A DNA stretch of 64,000 bases. It comes from Acholoe squamosa. Lineage: Eukaryota; Annelida; Polychaeta; Phyllodocida; Polynoidae. Below are positions 35,753 through 48,325 of the stretch, piece after piece; position 1 is the stretch's first letter, and each line of letters begins with the position of its first letter. The DNA is taken from the NCBI GenBank assembly GCA_949317995.1, contig OX439045.1:9284174-9348173 (forward strand), read 5' to 3'. The notes under the pieces were generated by a model. That model saw only the letters and a list, made by a program, of their open reading frames with translations. It was not told the origin of the DNA and did no database searches. The position numbers were made by a program, and so were the translations under genes.

Positions 35753-37726
35753 CCCAGCAAATCCTAGTGAACATGAGTCATGCTGGGTGAGGAATGTGTG
35801 AGTACATTGAGTGATAACGAATAATGTCATTTTGTGTGATACAATGTCAACTCTCACTCAGCTTGACAAACCTTCACTTACTTCAGTAAGACCTGAGAGA
35901 GCATGCGTCAACATGTGTCAATACTTGTCAACTCTCACACCGCTTCACATGTCTTCACTTATTTCCATAAAGATGTGAGGGGAACTGGGTGAGCAAGTGT
36001 CAACATGTGTCAATACTTGTCAACTCTCACACAGCTTCACATGTCTTCACTCATTTCCATAAAGATGTGAGGGGAACTGGGTGAGCAAATGTCAACATGT
36101 GTCAATACTTGTCAACTCTCACCCAACCTCACATGTCTTCACTCATTTCCATAAGGATGTGATGGGAACTGGGTGAGCATTCGTCAATACTTGTCAACTC
36201 TCAGGCAGCTTCACATGTCTTCACTTACTTCAATAAAGATGTGAGGGGACCAGGGTGAGCACATGTCAACATGTGTCAATACTTGTCAACTCTCACCTAG
36301 CATGACATTTCTTCACCAAGCCTTCAACAATAAGAGACTATGGAAACTGTATGGATTCTCATGGCTTGTACTTTGCAGAGTGGGCCTATTGAGTAAATGT
36401 CAATATGAGAATTTATCTTTCACAGAGCAAGTTCCTTTCTTACATGGCATGAAATACATATGAATCAGGAACATAATGATAGCCAAGTATATGTGATTTA
36501 GTGCATACATTAGACATAATAGCTCATTTGTTTTGTCTATGGGACATAGCACTGAATTGGAATTGCATATGTTTTACATGATATCTAAGTATCTGTTTGT
36601 CCTGGTTTGATGGGATATGAAGGTTTAATGTCTACTGATCAGCTAGGTCACAGCTGATTAGAGCAAATATACAGGAACTCTTCATAGGCTGTTAAAAACT
36701 CTGTATTGAGTGATAATAGGGGCAGATACTTTGTCCAACATTAGCATGACAGACTGTGTGAGGAGATGTGAGCATGCGTCAAGATTCGCCAACTCTCACC
36801 CACCATGACAGAACTTCACGGACAATGACACATTATGTACTATTCTGTGTTTTGATTGGTCCATTTCAAATTTCCCTCCCATTCCTTTGTTCTCCTCCTG
36901 CTTTCAAAACAGTCAGGCAGAGGCAGCCATGGAGAACAGATCTTGTGGTAGGTGGTCACACAGTTCTAGATTGATTTGACTTGAAATCCTATGTGATAAG
37001 CATTTATACAGTAACACATTGATATTATCTACAATCCCTAAACATCTATCTTGTTGCTGAATTCAGCTATTTGTCTCAACACCCCAAATTAATGTAGAAC
37101 TTTCTATGTGAGCAAGGCTCAGGGAAATTATGGGGGATTCAGGCTGCCATATGGGAGTGGTCATTGTTTATCAACTTGGATGTGAGTGGGTGGTCAAAAT
37201 TAGATTGCTGCTGTTTGTTTATGACCATTTCTTATCATTTCAACAGGCATTCTCAAGACTGATACAAGGAAAATTCAACTCACACAGCTGACAGAATATC
37301 TATCCATTTTCAAGCAAAGTGGACAACACATGACATGCAGAGGAGAGATATCTTCAATGGGAACCAGCATGAACAGCTGAATTGATGTTAATAAAGTTAT
37401 GAAATATCAGAAATCCACAACCACCTGCAACCCCCCCCCTCCCCTGCCTATCCCCCACCCACAAATTAGTCTGTGCGTCAATATATGTGATACTGTGTCA
37501 TGACCCATGTGTCAGTGTGTGTGATAATGTGTGATGACACATGATGTCATCATGTGTCATTGTTGGTGAAGGTTCACGCATGTTGACTCAACTTCACAAA
37601 TTGGGTTGGGATGTTCACGCATGCGTCACATCTTGTCATGGTCCGTGATCACCCACGCGTCAAGTCCTAAGAGCGCATGGGGTGAGGCGGGCGCAGCATG
37701 ACAAAAGTTGACACAGATTTGCTGGG
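35753..37726. mobile_element. Candidate 2-kb transposon with CCCAGCAAATC ends
   Basis: The left end CCCAGCAAATC and the right end GATTTGCTGGG are inverted repeats. Inside, on the left, lies a tandem array of about 100-bp units containing TGTCAATACTTGTCAACTCT and AAAGATGTGAGGGGAACTGG (about 35880-36310). GTGTGTGATAATGTGTGATG-like variants lie on the right. There is no transposase frame, so it would be non-autonomous. A target duplication is not obvious. Confidence 0.5.
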
Positions 37727-37780
37727 AAGGTTTGATAGGAAAAACATTTTAGTTTTATCTGAAGACCCTACCCCTAATTA

Positions 37781-38241
37781 AGGTTACATGGACGTAAATG
37801 CTGCCCTCTCGTGAGTCATATGGTATTCAGGCCTGCACTGAAGGTGATCTGGGTGCTGATTGGCTTAGAAATCATATGCAAGAAATATTGGTAAAATTAT
37901 GAAAAAAATCACAAGTGACCCCAAATAGTTCCTAAATGGAACAGTGGATGAGTTTTTATATTTTGCCAAGGTTTGGGGATTTTATCAGGTCTGCAAATGT
38001 TCATCTGGCCAATGGAGGTTTTGAGGCCCAAAATAGGGTAGAATGGCACTTGCTGTATGTATCGCTCCCTTAGTTAAGATTTTCAGGGTTAAGCCTATCC
38101 TATATTCTAACACATTGTGTGTGAGAGATGGTTTAATCTTGCTACGGTCGAAAATATTACCAACGAACATTACGGGGGGCTGTTTTTATGTGTTATGCTA
38201 TATAGAAACATAGAGGAAATGGAATTAGTTCCACGTAACCT
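37781..38241. mobile_element. 461-bp non-autonomous transposon, copy 2 (family C)
   Basis: It has the same length and orientation as 34435-34895. By eye I noticed one clear difference (CAGGGTTAAGCC versus CAGGGATAAGCC). Such close identity points to recent activity. Confidence 0.75.
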
Positions 38242-38435
38242 CATGTCTATGTCGTAATTCAGTGTATAGCGATACTATTTGGGGTAGATTGCGTTCGGTT
38301 ATTACCTTTAGTACGTATCTCAAGTAGGATATTATATCCCTGACTTAACCAAATCCACTCCAATAAATACATCTTAATCATAAAATTTCATAAATAAGGA
38401 TATCTACGTGCTTTTTTGTCTCAAAACATGCTCAT

Positions 38436-38880
38436 TTGAAGGAAAACTGTTGTCCATGTCTGACGAAAATTGACCAAGATTTTTATGTCGAACGCGGCCG
38501 CGCCACACGTCGCATTGAGAGAAGCTTCTATCAAACGCTACATGACGAAGATAGATCAGTCGTTCTGTTGACATCTTTAGGACAACTTCACTTCTCTCTC
38601 ACTCCAACTATATCACCATGTGCGGTGAGTACCTCTACTGAACTTATCACATCACACCGATTCGTATCTTTGCCATATTATTTGCGTTTTGTGTGTGTAA
38701 CGGCTGCGTGTCGGCTTGACATATCACTGACTGAGACTAAGAGAGTACGGGTGGTGTTGAGTTGTTGGCCGGGGGGAGGCGGGGGGACGCCCGGTAGGGA
38801 CCGTGTGCTCGCACGACGTGTTGATTTTGTGAGTGAGTACGGTAGTTTGGGAGGGGCAGGTAGGCTTGCTTAGCTGTGAT
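38436..38880 (+). other. GC- and CpG-richer block, possible host first exon
   Basis: This block stands out by composition. An ATG in a good context (TATCACCATGTGCG at about 38613-38626) is followed immediately by a strong donor, GTGAGTACC, so a first coding exon with only a few codons is conceivable. Downstream sequence is G-rich without a stable frame. This is only a hint of a host promoter or exon. Confidence 0.2.
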
Positions 38881-39026
38881 TACGTGGGTGGGTGGGGATT
38901 AGGTGTTGATCGAGTGTGAGTTAGTTAACAACGTGTTCCTACACGGTGGTTTTTAGAACTTGCAGTTAAACTGGAAATGATCCAGCCACTCAGAGTCATG
39001 CACACACTCTAATAAGACTAAGTTGG

Positions 39027-39264
39027 GGGTGTGGATGGGGGGTCTCCCATGTCACATGTCGATTTTAAAAAATGGCCATGTCCCCATGTCAATTTTAAGA
39101 AATGGTCATTTCACGATGTCGATTTTTAAGAAATGGTCATTTCACGATGTCGATTTTAAGAAATTGTTCATGTCACCATGTCAATTTAAAGAAATTGTTC
39201 ATGTCCCATGTCACTAAGCCTAAAATAGCCCATGTCGCCATGTCGATTTTAGTGGTCCACACCC
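39027..39264. mobile_element. MITE with GGGTGTGGA/TCCACACCC ends (family D)
   Basis: The 9-bp inverted ends enclose five or six CATGTCGATTTTAAGAAATG-type units. The same family occurs at 24026-24236 inside the viral-type region. Confidence 0.65.
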
Positions 39265-40008
39265 ATTAAGTTCTATTCAGACTCAGTCCCATTCACTAGC
39301 CAGGAGTATACTATTACTATAGTCTGAGTAGTACAAAAATGTCAATGCTGTGTTCATTGACTGAGTGAGTGACGAATTGGACTCAACCCTGGGACTCAAC
39401 TTCGTCTACAATATGATTTAGGACTTAATCATCATAATTGACACCAGTGCTTTAGGCTTTAGCATATAAAGAAAATGAATTGACTTTGCTAAGACTCATC
39501 CATGATATCCCCGGTTTTAATTACCGGCATTAGCTATAATCATTAGGCTATAGGCAGAGGCCGAGAGTACTCAATGGGAATAGGTGCTATAAACTATACC
39601 CGGTACTTCATGATCAGTTCCCTGGAGGTGGTGGGGGGGGGGCGTGGTCACTTATGTATGTATGGACTTTTGTACTTTGCTGAAGGCATTTTTAATGGGT
39701 TTGGCGGGCCATATAATCGGTCATTTAATATTTATCTTAGCCTAAGTAACACAGGCTGAAGTTTAAATCGACGACCCCTAACCTAGTATCTCAATGAGGA
39801 CCAATAGAAAATAATAAAAAAAAAATGGAGGAAAGAAAGAACAATGCGAATAAGTTAGTGATTAAACTGCCATAACTACCCCAGTACCAAATCTTTACCA
39901 TGCCAGGTCTAAAGGTCTTTAATCCTAGGGGCTCTAAGCTACATTTCACATTATCATAAATACTGTTAAATATTAAACACCCGCTGTATAAGCTGCAGCT
40001 TCATTGAC

Positions 40009-40244
40009 TACCGTATTCATTATAATGAGCGCACCTGCTCTAATAAGTGCACCCCCCTCTTTTTGGGCCATAAGTGCACCCCGCTTTTTTTTTGTAATGT
40101 GTAAAAATAAAGACTTTTTTAAGGTAAACCAACGGTTTTTAGGCTTTAGGGGATACGCTTATTAGAATTCCTTTTTGATTACAGGAAATGAGTATCTAAC
40201 AATTAATTTTCCGCACATGTGCGCTTATTAGAATGAATACGGTG
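40009..40244. mobile_element. MITE with TACCGTATTCATTATAATG-type ends
   Basis: The left TACCGTATTCATTATAATGA and the right ATTAGAATGAATACGGT are inverted repeats. Inside are AAGTGCACCCC blocks. It resembles family A in its TACCGTA tip and GCGCACC motif but is a separate family. Confidence 0.6.
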
Positions 40245-41635
40245 TTTAGAATTGACCCTTGGTGCGGCTTTACGGATGCTCCAGGAATGGGAACCATTTC
40301 AAGCCTCAGGTGCGGCATAAAGCCTTCCAAAGCCAGGTTGCGGCTTATATGTGGGTCTGGCTCATCTTCAGGGTTTACAATATGAAAGTGCATCCTGAAT
40401 CAACCTCCAGTGCTACCCGGTAATACTGTCAGACATCAAAACCATTGGCGTTGGCTGCTAGAAGGACAACCTGACCGAGAGCCAAGTAGGCCTTGAACCA
40501 ATTAAATCTATCCCGCGTTACATTGGAGTCGAGCTGCAGAGTCGATCATAGATCAGTTACATGGCCTGATCAAATAATTCCCTGGGGGTCCACTGGTATC
40601 ACTTTCATATTAAAAGTCATTCACTGAAGTAATCGACATAATGATATGGCAACAAACCCTCATATAAGGGACGAGTCATTTATTTGGTGGGGGGGGGGGG
40701 GGCCTAAACTCAATAAACCTTCATACTGGGGGGGGGGGGTCAAAACTAAATATAGGCAATTCAAATACCCATCACGATGCATCATTCCACATGTGTATCC
40801 GATTTTTTTATTTTATTTATTTATTTATTTTTTTTTTGGGGGGGGTAATTTTACAACAACGGCTCTTAATGGGGGGGGGATTTAGATGGGGGCGCACGCC
40901 CCCTCTTTTTCCCCTGTAGTTAAGAGTTTACTTCTTTTTTACCCTAGAATTTAGCCAAAATTAGGGCCTAAATAAGGGGCGCCTCTCCTGTTTCTCAGAA
41001 TCCTGGATCTGACCCTGCGTAGAATCTATGCTGTATATGCAAGTTTTTAGTGTAGTATTAAACACTTTGTATTTAGTTCAGCATCTGCGGTCAAGCATCA
41101 TGATGCTGCATTATCCGACTGAAATTTAAAAAATGAACAAAGAAAAATCTGACTTACCTACCATATTCAGTCAAAACATATTTTGGTGCTCAAAACCTAT
41201 TTAAAACAAAAACTAATTAAAATGAGCGCCCACATCCTACCCTAAAAATCTTTGATTTTACCCTCAAAATATTTGTTTCCATCCAAACAATCTTTGTATT
41301 CACCCTAAAATCTCTGTTGGCATAATGGTATGGATTCTACCCTAGCGCATTCATGAGCATTGTCCACATATTGACATATAGAGGATGCGGAATGTTGCGG
41401 CGCAGCCTGCCACATCATCCATGTTAACGACCCGGTCACATGACACAGTCTCAGGTCACATGACCTGGACAGGATGTCTGGTAGCCTCCAGGCACTCAGC
41501 CACCACCAGCATGTATGCGAACTGTCAAATAGATAGGGTAACCCATGCCACCTCACAGGGGATCTGTATTGGTTGTCCGCAAACATGTGTCCATGGGTGG
41601 GATGGGTTATAGTTTATGGGTATCATTAATTAGTC

Positions 41636-41900
41636 TTAACCCTCTAAGGGCCGCTGATGCATTAATGTATCATGCCCATTGGTCTTCACGATGCATCAAT
41701 TTAGCCCTCGCAAGTAACTCACCAGAGATGTATTCATGCATCAAGCCAACCCTACAGGGTTGATACACTCTTAGAGGGTTGGTATGATGCTCCATTGAAG
41801 TGCTGGCGAATCTGCTGGCCAGCACTTCATTGGTGCATCATGACGACCACTGGGCATGATGCACTCCTGCATTGATGGCCCCTAAAGTGTCAACCCTTTG
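41636..41900. mobile_element. Family B MITE
   Basis: It is bounded by TTAACCCTCTAAGGGCC and the inverse GGCCCCTAAAGTGTCAACCC. The centre is a fold-back, with CCATTGAAGTGCTGGCGAA facing CCAGCACTTCATTGGTGCAT. Related copies lie at 44381-44637, 46745-46930, 47837-48402, 57228-57525 and 62014-62437. Confidence 0.65.
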
Positions 41901-42419
41901 ATTCAAAGACCGCTAATGCAGTAGCACATCATGCCCATCTGCCGATATCAGTGTTGCCGAAAACTTTTCCTTGACGCAGGCCAAGGTGGCCTGCGTCCTT
42001 GTGTCTTACGCAAGCCATTTCCCTCTCATGCAGGCCAAATAACTTTATTTTTTAGGCAGCAGGTATAAAATTCATTGTAATTGTATTTCTACAAAACTTT
42101 GGTTCTAATTGACCGATTTGAAAAATTCTTTCATCATTAGAAAGCGTCCTAAGGCCCTACGCCGGCCATTGAGATTCTACGCCGGCCTTTACCGGCTGCC
42201 GGCGTCATTTCGGCAAAACACTGCTGATATGTATTGCCAATAAAATACTGACCAGTGAGTCTGCTCAGCTGTAATTTGTTGATGATGCTGACCCTACGTA
42301 TCAAGGCACACCCTAAGTTTGGAAAGCCCTATGAGAATATATGTAGTGTTATCGCTGAACTGGTCTATAAGCCATTCAGTGCTTATACATGTTCAATGGA
42401 CCTACGCAATATACTTAAC

Positions 42420-42656
42420 TACCGTAAACTCCCGCGTAGAAGACGCGCTGCGCGTATAAGACGCACCCCAAACTCAGCACATGCATTTTTGCGTATAAGA
42501 CACACATTTTAAGGCTGAAATTTGTAAGATTAGTACATTTCTATAGTAAAATTACCCCTCGTATAAGACGCACATCTAACTTGAGAGAAAGCTATAAGAC
42601 CCCCCAGCATTTTGTTTGGCATAGAGGACGCGTCTTATATGCGGGAGATTACGGTA
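42420..42656. mobile_element. Family A MITE
   Basis: It has ends TACCGTAAACTCCCGCG and GCGGGAGATTACGGTA. Internal blocks are CGTATAAGACGCACC and CAGCATTTTGTTTGGC. TA at both outer ends is compatible with a TA target duplication. Confidence 0.75.
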
Positions 42657-42863
42657 GTGTAAATTCTTTCATATAAGCCATGGCAAGCACCAGAACCAAA
42701 ATAAAAATGTGGTTTATAGGAATAGCCCAAAGTCGTGTGGAGCTTATACGAGGGTATTTTACACTAAAAAAACAAAACAGTACTAAACTGCCAATTTTCA
42801 AGCCTTGGCTGCAGCTTACAGCTTCTCCCGAAGTCGGGGGGGGGGATGCGACTTATACAAGGG

Positions 42864-43258
42864 CAGAGCTGCCAAATGTTACGATTTTTTCGTAATTGTT
42901 ACGATTTTTCACCCCTGTTATGACCATTACGATTATAGCTGCCAAAATTACGATTTTTTGGGTACTCCAGCTATAATATATTTTGTATGGTATAGAGTGT
43001 TATAAATCATAAGGAAGGTCAGTAAAAGAATAGTTGAAATAACTAGAAATATCCTTGCATATGTAAGGGCATCGAACTATCTTTTAAGAATATTTATTTA
43101 GATGCTATATAAATGTGTTTGTGTGCATGTAAAGTGGATTTATATTTTTACAAAAATGGATTATGATTTTTGATACAGAGAATTACGAACTTGGATGTCA
43201 AATTACGATTTTTGACCTCAAATTTACTATTTTTGGTAAGAGCAACTTGGCAGCTCTG
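42864..43258. mobile_element. hAT-like MITE nested in a family A relative
   Basis: Inverted ends CAGAGCTGCCAA and TTGGCAGCTCTG are flanked by the direct repeat CAAGGG on both sides, a likely target duplication. The interior is AT-rich with repeated TTACGATTTTT blocks. The flanks (GCGACTTATA and GTGCGGCC) belong to an interrupted older repeat. Confidence 0.7.
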
Positions 43259-43452
43259 CAAGGGTGCGGCCAATATGCGAGTATTTACGGTATTGTGCAG
43301 GTCTATGCTTATATGCGGGATGTTGGCTCAGAGTTTGTAGAATACGCTCAATTGAATTAAGGTCTGTCACCCAATATTTGCCTGGCATAAACTTCAGCTC
43401 TTTGTCAGGCATACATCTAAAGAACAGCTCTTTGCCAGGGATACAACTGAAG

Positions 43453-43848
43453 TATTGGCCACTAGCTGGTCTGGAGCTGGTTCCAGCGACACACACTGAT
43501 AAGAACTGATAAGATGGGACCAGCATGTCCCTGGAAGTGGGTGTTAACCAGGGACAAGGTACCCATCATGGTATGTCTTATCAGTGGGTTTTACCTCAGT
43601 CAGCGAAATACAAAATGGCGGATCCACTATGCCTCCATACTGAGCCCTATTGGCCACTAGCTGGTCTGGAGCTGGTTCCCTCAACACACACTGATAAGAA
43701 CTGATAAGATGGGGCCAGCATGTCCCTGGAAGTGGGTGTTAACCAGGGACAAGGTACCCATCATGGTATGTCTTATCAGTGGGTTTTACCTCAGTCAGCG
43801 AAATACAAAATGGCGGCTCCACTATGCATGCCTCCATACTGAGCCCTA
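43453..43848. repeat. Tandem duplication of about 196 bp
   Basis: Two nearly identical copies begin at TATTGGCCACTAGCTGGTCT (43453 and 43649) and end with CCATACTGAGCCCTA. The second has a short CATG insertion near its end. Confidence 0.85.
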
Positions 43849-44076
43849 TACATCCCCACCGTACAGTCAATCAGTGCTACCCTAATTCTTCCGGTATAAA
43901 GTTCACCCTGCATATAAGCCGCACCCTTAATTCATGCAGATTGACTAGGAATATTCTATGATATAAAATCCTTACCTTACTGTATATTAAAGGCAAACCC
44001 AGCCAAAATGTATAGGGCACAGTGAAGTGATGTTCTTGCGTATAAGTCGCAGCTTACTGTAGGTAAAATAATGATT

Positions 44077-44297
44077 ACCATAATCTCCCTCATAAAGACG
44101 CATCTTATACACGGATTGAGGGCTCCTGCTCCTTTTAGCATCACCCAAAAGTCAGGGGCGTCTTACAGGCGGGGTACTTTTACTATAGAACAGTATTAAA
44201 CCTTCAACCCTCAATGCCCAGGTGCGCCTTATAACATCCTTCAGCACAGGGTGCGTCTTATAAGGGGAACGCGCCTCATACACTGCAGTTTACAGTA
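44077..44297. mobile_element. Diverged family A MITE
   Basis: The left end TACCATAATCTCCCTCATAA and the internal GTGCGTCTTATAA blocks identify it. The right end (TTTACAGTA) is degenerate. Confidence 0.5.
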
Positions 44298-44380
44298 CTT
44301 CCATCTGTTGTGACCTTTACTGACTTTGACATGTCCAGCAGATAATCAGGTCATATTTTCTGACTATGCAGTTGATGTTG

Positions 44381-44637
44381 ACCCTTTTAAGTGATGCTAA
44401 TGTATGAGTGCATCATGTCCCTAGGGTTGGCATGATGCACGTATGTAGCCCTGGTTAGTAACTCACCAGGGCTACATTCGTGCATCATGCTGACCCTACA
44501 GGGTGGTTACAGTCCCGGAGGGTCGGCATGATGATCCAATGAAGAGCCGGTGAGTAGTCTCGCCAGCACTTCCTCGGTGCATCATGCTGACCAATGGGCA
44601 TGACGCACTCCCACATTAACGGTCCTTAAAGGGTTAA
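44381..44637. mobile_element. Family B MITE
   Basis: It has a fold-back centre with GAAGAGCCGGTGAGTAG and GCCAGCACTTCCTCGGTGCA, and ends near GGTCCTTAAAGGGTTAA. Confidence 0.55.
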
Positions 44638-45103
44638 CGGCATGTATCTAGCTCAGATTTGTTATGAATAGTGTACATGATATATGCAGGTACATGTGGA
44701 GAGCTTACTTAATAATGAGAACTGTCCTCAACTGTACCAGATACCAGTAGCTTGATGCCCCGCGGGGGATGGATGAAAGGTGCTTTATTAATATTACTGT
44801 GGAAATACTGAAGCTCTGCCTATGATACATGTGTAACATCAGCCCCCAGAGCAATAAGGTTGTGTCCAGTTGGTGCCACAGTGATTATAACATTTCTTTT
44901 GCCTCTCCTGCAAAACTTAAAAAAATGTAGTCACAACCTTCTTGCACCAAGGCGACAAATTATCAATCCTGTGCCAGATTTATAGCCGGGTTTGTTAAGA
45001 AATTCTGGTCATGGAGCGCATGACACCATTGCGTTAGGTTTTGATACAACTAGTAGTTGGTATATCCATCAATATTTGTATACATACATAGAGTTGTAAA
45101 AAC

Positions 45104-45397
45104 TACCGTAATCCCCCGCGTATAAGGGGCAGCCCGCATATAAGGCACACCTAGAGTTTTGGAAAATTCTCAAAAAAATTAAAAATTCATAGCATTGGTT
45201 CTACTGAATGAATTTTCAAAATTCAAAGACCTATGTGTAACTTGGGCACCATGGACCCCCTGGGCCCCCATATATCCTGTTATGGCTAAGGGGGCATGTA
45301 ACATATCAAAAGAAAGGTCTTGGAGTCCCCCTTGTGGATGCAATGAGAACTAAAACCCCCCGTATAAGACGCGCCTTATACGCAGGAGATTACGGTA
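45104..45397. mobile_element. Family A MITE, 294 bp
   Basis: Ends are TACCGTAATCCCCCGCG and CGCAGGAGATTACGGTA. The interior has a CCCCTTGTGGATGCAATGAG block. Confidence 0.65.
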
Positions 45398-46073
45398 GAT
45401 ACCATATTGTTGCATGGTAGTGCTGGATTTGGAATAAACACTGGTCGCAGATAAGTGCAAGGGGTACAATAGCTCGAAAAATGTCACGTAAACACTAACA
45501 ACAGACCTTGAATAAGCGGCTGTCTTGAATAAGGGCCAGGGCTACAGTAAAATTCCCTCGTATAAACCACACTCTCACCTAACCTGCACCTTGGGTTTGA
45601 GAGCCAGTGGCAGCGGAGCGGTGGGTAATGCATCCCCCACATTTTTCAGGTTGGCGCTATATTATAGGTTATATAGAAAATAACCAGAATTTACACCCTT
45701 ATCCCCCAAGCAGGCAGTTTAGTACACTGTTCTATGGTGTCAAAACCTATAAATCATTTAGTGTTGGGGTGGTTGTTCTTGATAATACGGTATATACCCC
45801 TGGGTGCCCCATATGTCTATAGTTGACAGCTGTGCCGGTGACAGCTCCATCACCATGTGACAGACGTCAATAATTGACAGCTGTTTGCCCCGCCCACCAA
45901 CGAAAAGAGACTTTATTATGTGGATAACAACCAATGTACGTTTTTTTTTCACAATAAGTGTGACCCATTTGCACCTTTAGACATGTTTAAAGGAAGACAA
46001 TACCCTAAATTCATGCTAGCCTTTTATGATAGCATTTAAATCAAGTAAAAACATTCTCACAGGGATATAGAAC

Positions 46074-46299
46074 TACCGTAAACTCCCGCGTATAAGACGC
46101 GTCCTCTACGCCAAACAAAATGCTGGGGAGTCTTATAGGATTTTTTTCAAGTTGGGGGGGCGTCTTATACGAGGGGTAATTTTTCTATAATTTACAAATT
46201 TCAGTATTAAAATGTGCGTCTTATACGCGAAAATGCATGTGCTAAGTTTGGGGTGCGTTTTATACGCGCAGCGCGTCTTCTACGCGGGAGATTACGGTA
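46074..46299. mobile_element. Family A MITE, 226 bp
   Basis: Complete copy with TACCGTAAACTCCCGCG and CGCGGGAGATTACGGTA ends. It is internally inverted relative to 42420-42656. Confidence 0.75.
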
Positions 46300-46744
46300 T
46301 GTGCCATGACAGAGGTGAATATCTGATGACGTCACGATTGACAAAATGCATCAGCTGCTGTATTCTTTATGCAGGGTGGATGTAAATTGTACTTTATTTA
46401 GAAAGTAGAAGGCACAGGATTATGATATTGCATAAGTCTTAGGAGCCTTCTGTAAGTTTATGTAGTGATATGTGACGAGAGAAGTAACAAAGTATGGCAG
46501 ATAAAAAGTTACAAAAGGCATCTTGTTGTTGCTTTACAGTACTTTGCAAGCACTACTGGGATGCATTTTGTCAATCGTGACGTCATCAGATACACCAAAT
46601 AAGCCCCCTGTTCTCCTCTATAATGATACATATCTCTATATCTATGTCTTTTATGTGATGCAGAGGCTATGATAATAGACTAACATGATAGGAGAGTACA
46701 GTTTGTCTCTTTAAATGGCGCATATGTTTTTATTTAGCCCATTA

Positions 46745-46930
46745 TTAACTCTTTTTAACTGTAAAGGACTGCTAATTATTGCATGCTGATCATACGGATC
46801 GATTCACGCCGATCGGTTCGCGTCAAGATGCACCAATTAAGTGCTGATGAGACTGCCAAGGAGTGTATCAACCTTGTATGTTTGACACGATGCATTAAAA
46901 CGATATGCAACACAACCCTTAAAGGGTTTA
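46745..46930. mobile_element. Diverged family B MITE
   Basis: It begins near TTAACTCTTTTTAACTGTAA and ends near ACCCTTAAAGGGTTTA, with ATGCACCAATTAAGTGCTGA inside. Confidence 0.45.
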
Positions 46931-47940
46931 GTGTTTTCAAAGAAAACTAAAGTAACTTTTATATGACAATTTAATGTACGTATATGTTCCTTTTATTATT
47001 TTCTCCCTGAAGTTCCAGTCTAGCATAATAACTTACATATATCCCTGTGCATTCTGAGCTGAATGAAATGATAAAATGCACGGCTTGGGTGGTATTTTTG
47101 CCATTTTAGGTAGTTTTACGATAGTACCTCGCATATAAGCCGAGTCTTATATCAAACCTGAATCTGAGGCCTCCTCTGCCCTGTAGATTCACCCCAAATC
47201 CAAGGTGCACCTCTTGTGCGGAGTATTATGGTAGCTGGTAATGGATGGCACTGCGTATGGATTAAAGATACACAAAAGCACACAAAGACACAGAAGGCTA
47301 CATTGCGTCATTGCCTCCACGTCATTTCTAGCCAGTCACTTATAGCAGTCCAGCATGGCACAACAAACTGTGCTTCTACCCTTCCTGGCAGCGATCGTGT
47401 AGGGCCATGCTGGCACAAACTGAGTCTGACAGTGTATGCCTGCAGAGTTCAGAGGTTTTTTTTTTGAACATTTATCTTTATTGCTGACAGAGGTTGATAT
47501 AAATAAACATGTATGTGTAAGTTTACATGAAATCAAGTTTGGTGAGTGAACTGAGATTACATAAACACCACATGAATACAGCACTGACAGTCCCAGAAGT
47601 CATACACCCCTGGCAATAAAGAAAAGTAAGCCTTCTAGGTACCCACCCGAAGGTGTAGTGGTAGATAATTAAGTCACTATTGTTGGTTGCATCAGCCCAA
47701 TCATAGAGTCACCACCATTCATAACTCTCTCATTCCTTCCACGTCATTTCTACCCATTCACTAGTGTAGAGTTGTGTATGTGTATGAAGTCAAATGCCTA
47801 TGCATTATTTAATACTGGTAATTTTACCAGTGTAACTCTTTAGAGGTCGCTAATGCATTAATGCATCATACCAAGCCTAAAGAATCGACGCACTCTCGAA
47901 GGTTCAACGTGATCTCAATGGGACTTTCAATGACATGTAT

Positions 47941-48010
47941 TACCGTAATCTCCCTCGTATAAGGCGCGTCTTCTACGCGGGCTGCGCTTTCTACGCGGGA
48001 GATTACGGTA
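47941..48010. mobile_element. Minimal 70-bp family A element
   Basis: It consists of little more than the two inverted ends, TACCGTAATCTCCCTCG and CGCGGGAGATTACGGTA, around a short core. Confidence 0.75.
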
Positions 48011-48142
48011 GGTACTGTGGAGAAAATTCTTACAATTGCTTCCCATGGTCGATATATGGGGAGATCACCGAAATGGTGACTCCGTTTTCTTTCCTGGAAA
48101 TAAGAACCTTTCAAAAAATTGAAACTTGACTTAAATGAAGGG

Positions 48143-48325
48143 CTGGCGAGCAGTCAAAGTGCTGGCGAACAGTCGAAATGCTGGCGAGCAGTCGAAGTGC
48201 TGGCGAGCAGTCGAAATGCTGGCGAGCAGTCAAAGTGCTGGCGAGCAGTCGAAATGCTGGCGAGCAGTCAAAGTGCTGGCGAGCAGTCAAAGTGCTGGCG
48301 AGCAGTCAAAGTGCTGGCGAGCAGT
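48143..48325. repeat. 19-bp tandem repeat
   Basis: About nine copies of CTGGCGAGCAGTCRAARTG. The unit derives from the centre of family B. Confidence 0.85.

Noticed and set aside
41305-41586. A 93-codon minus-strand frame
   Set aside because: No domain, no splice context, and it lies in repeat-rich DNA.
47640-47720. Further tRNA-derived SINE head
   Set aside because: Only weak A-box and B-box similarity, too little to report as a feature.
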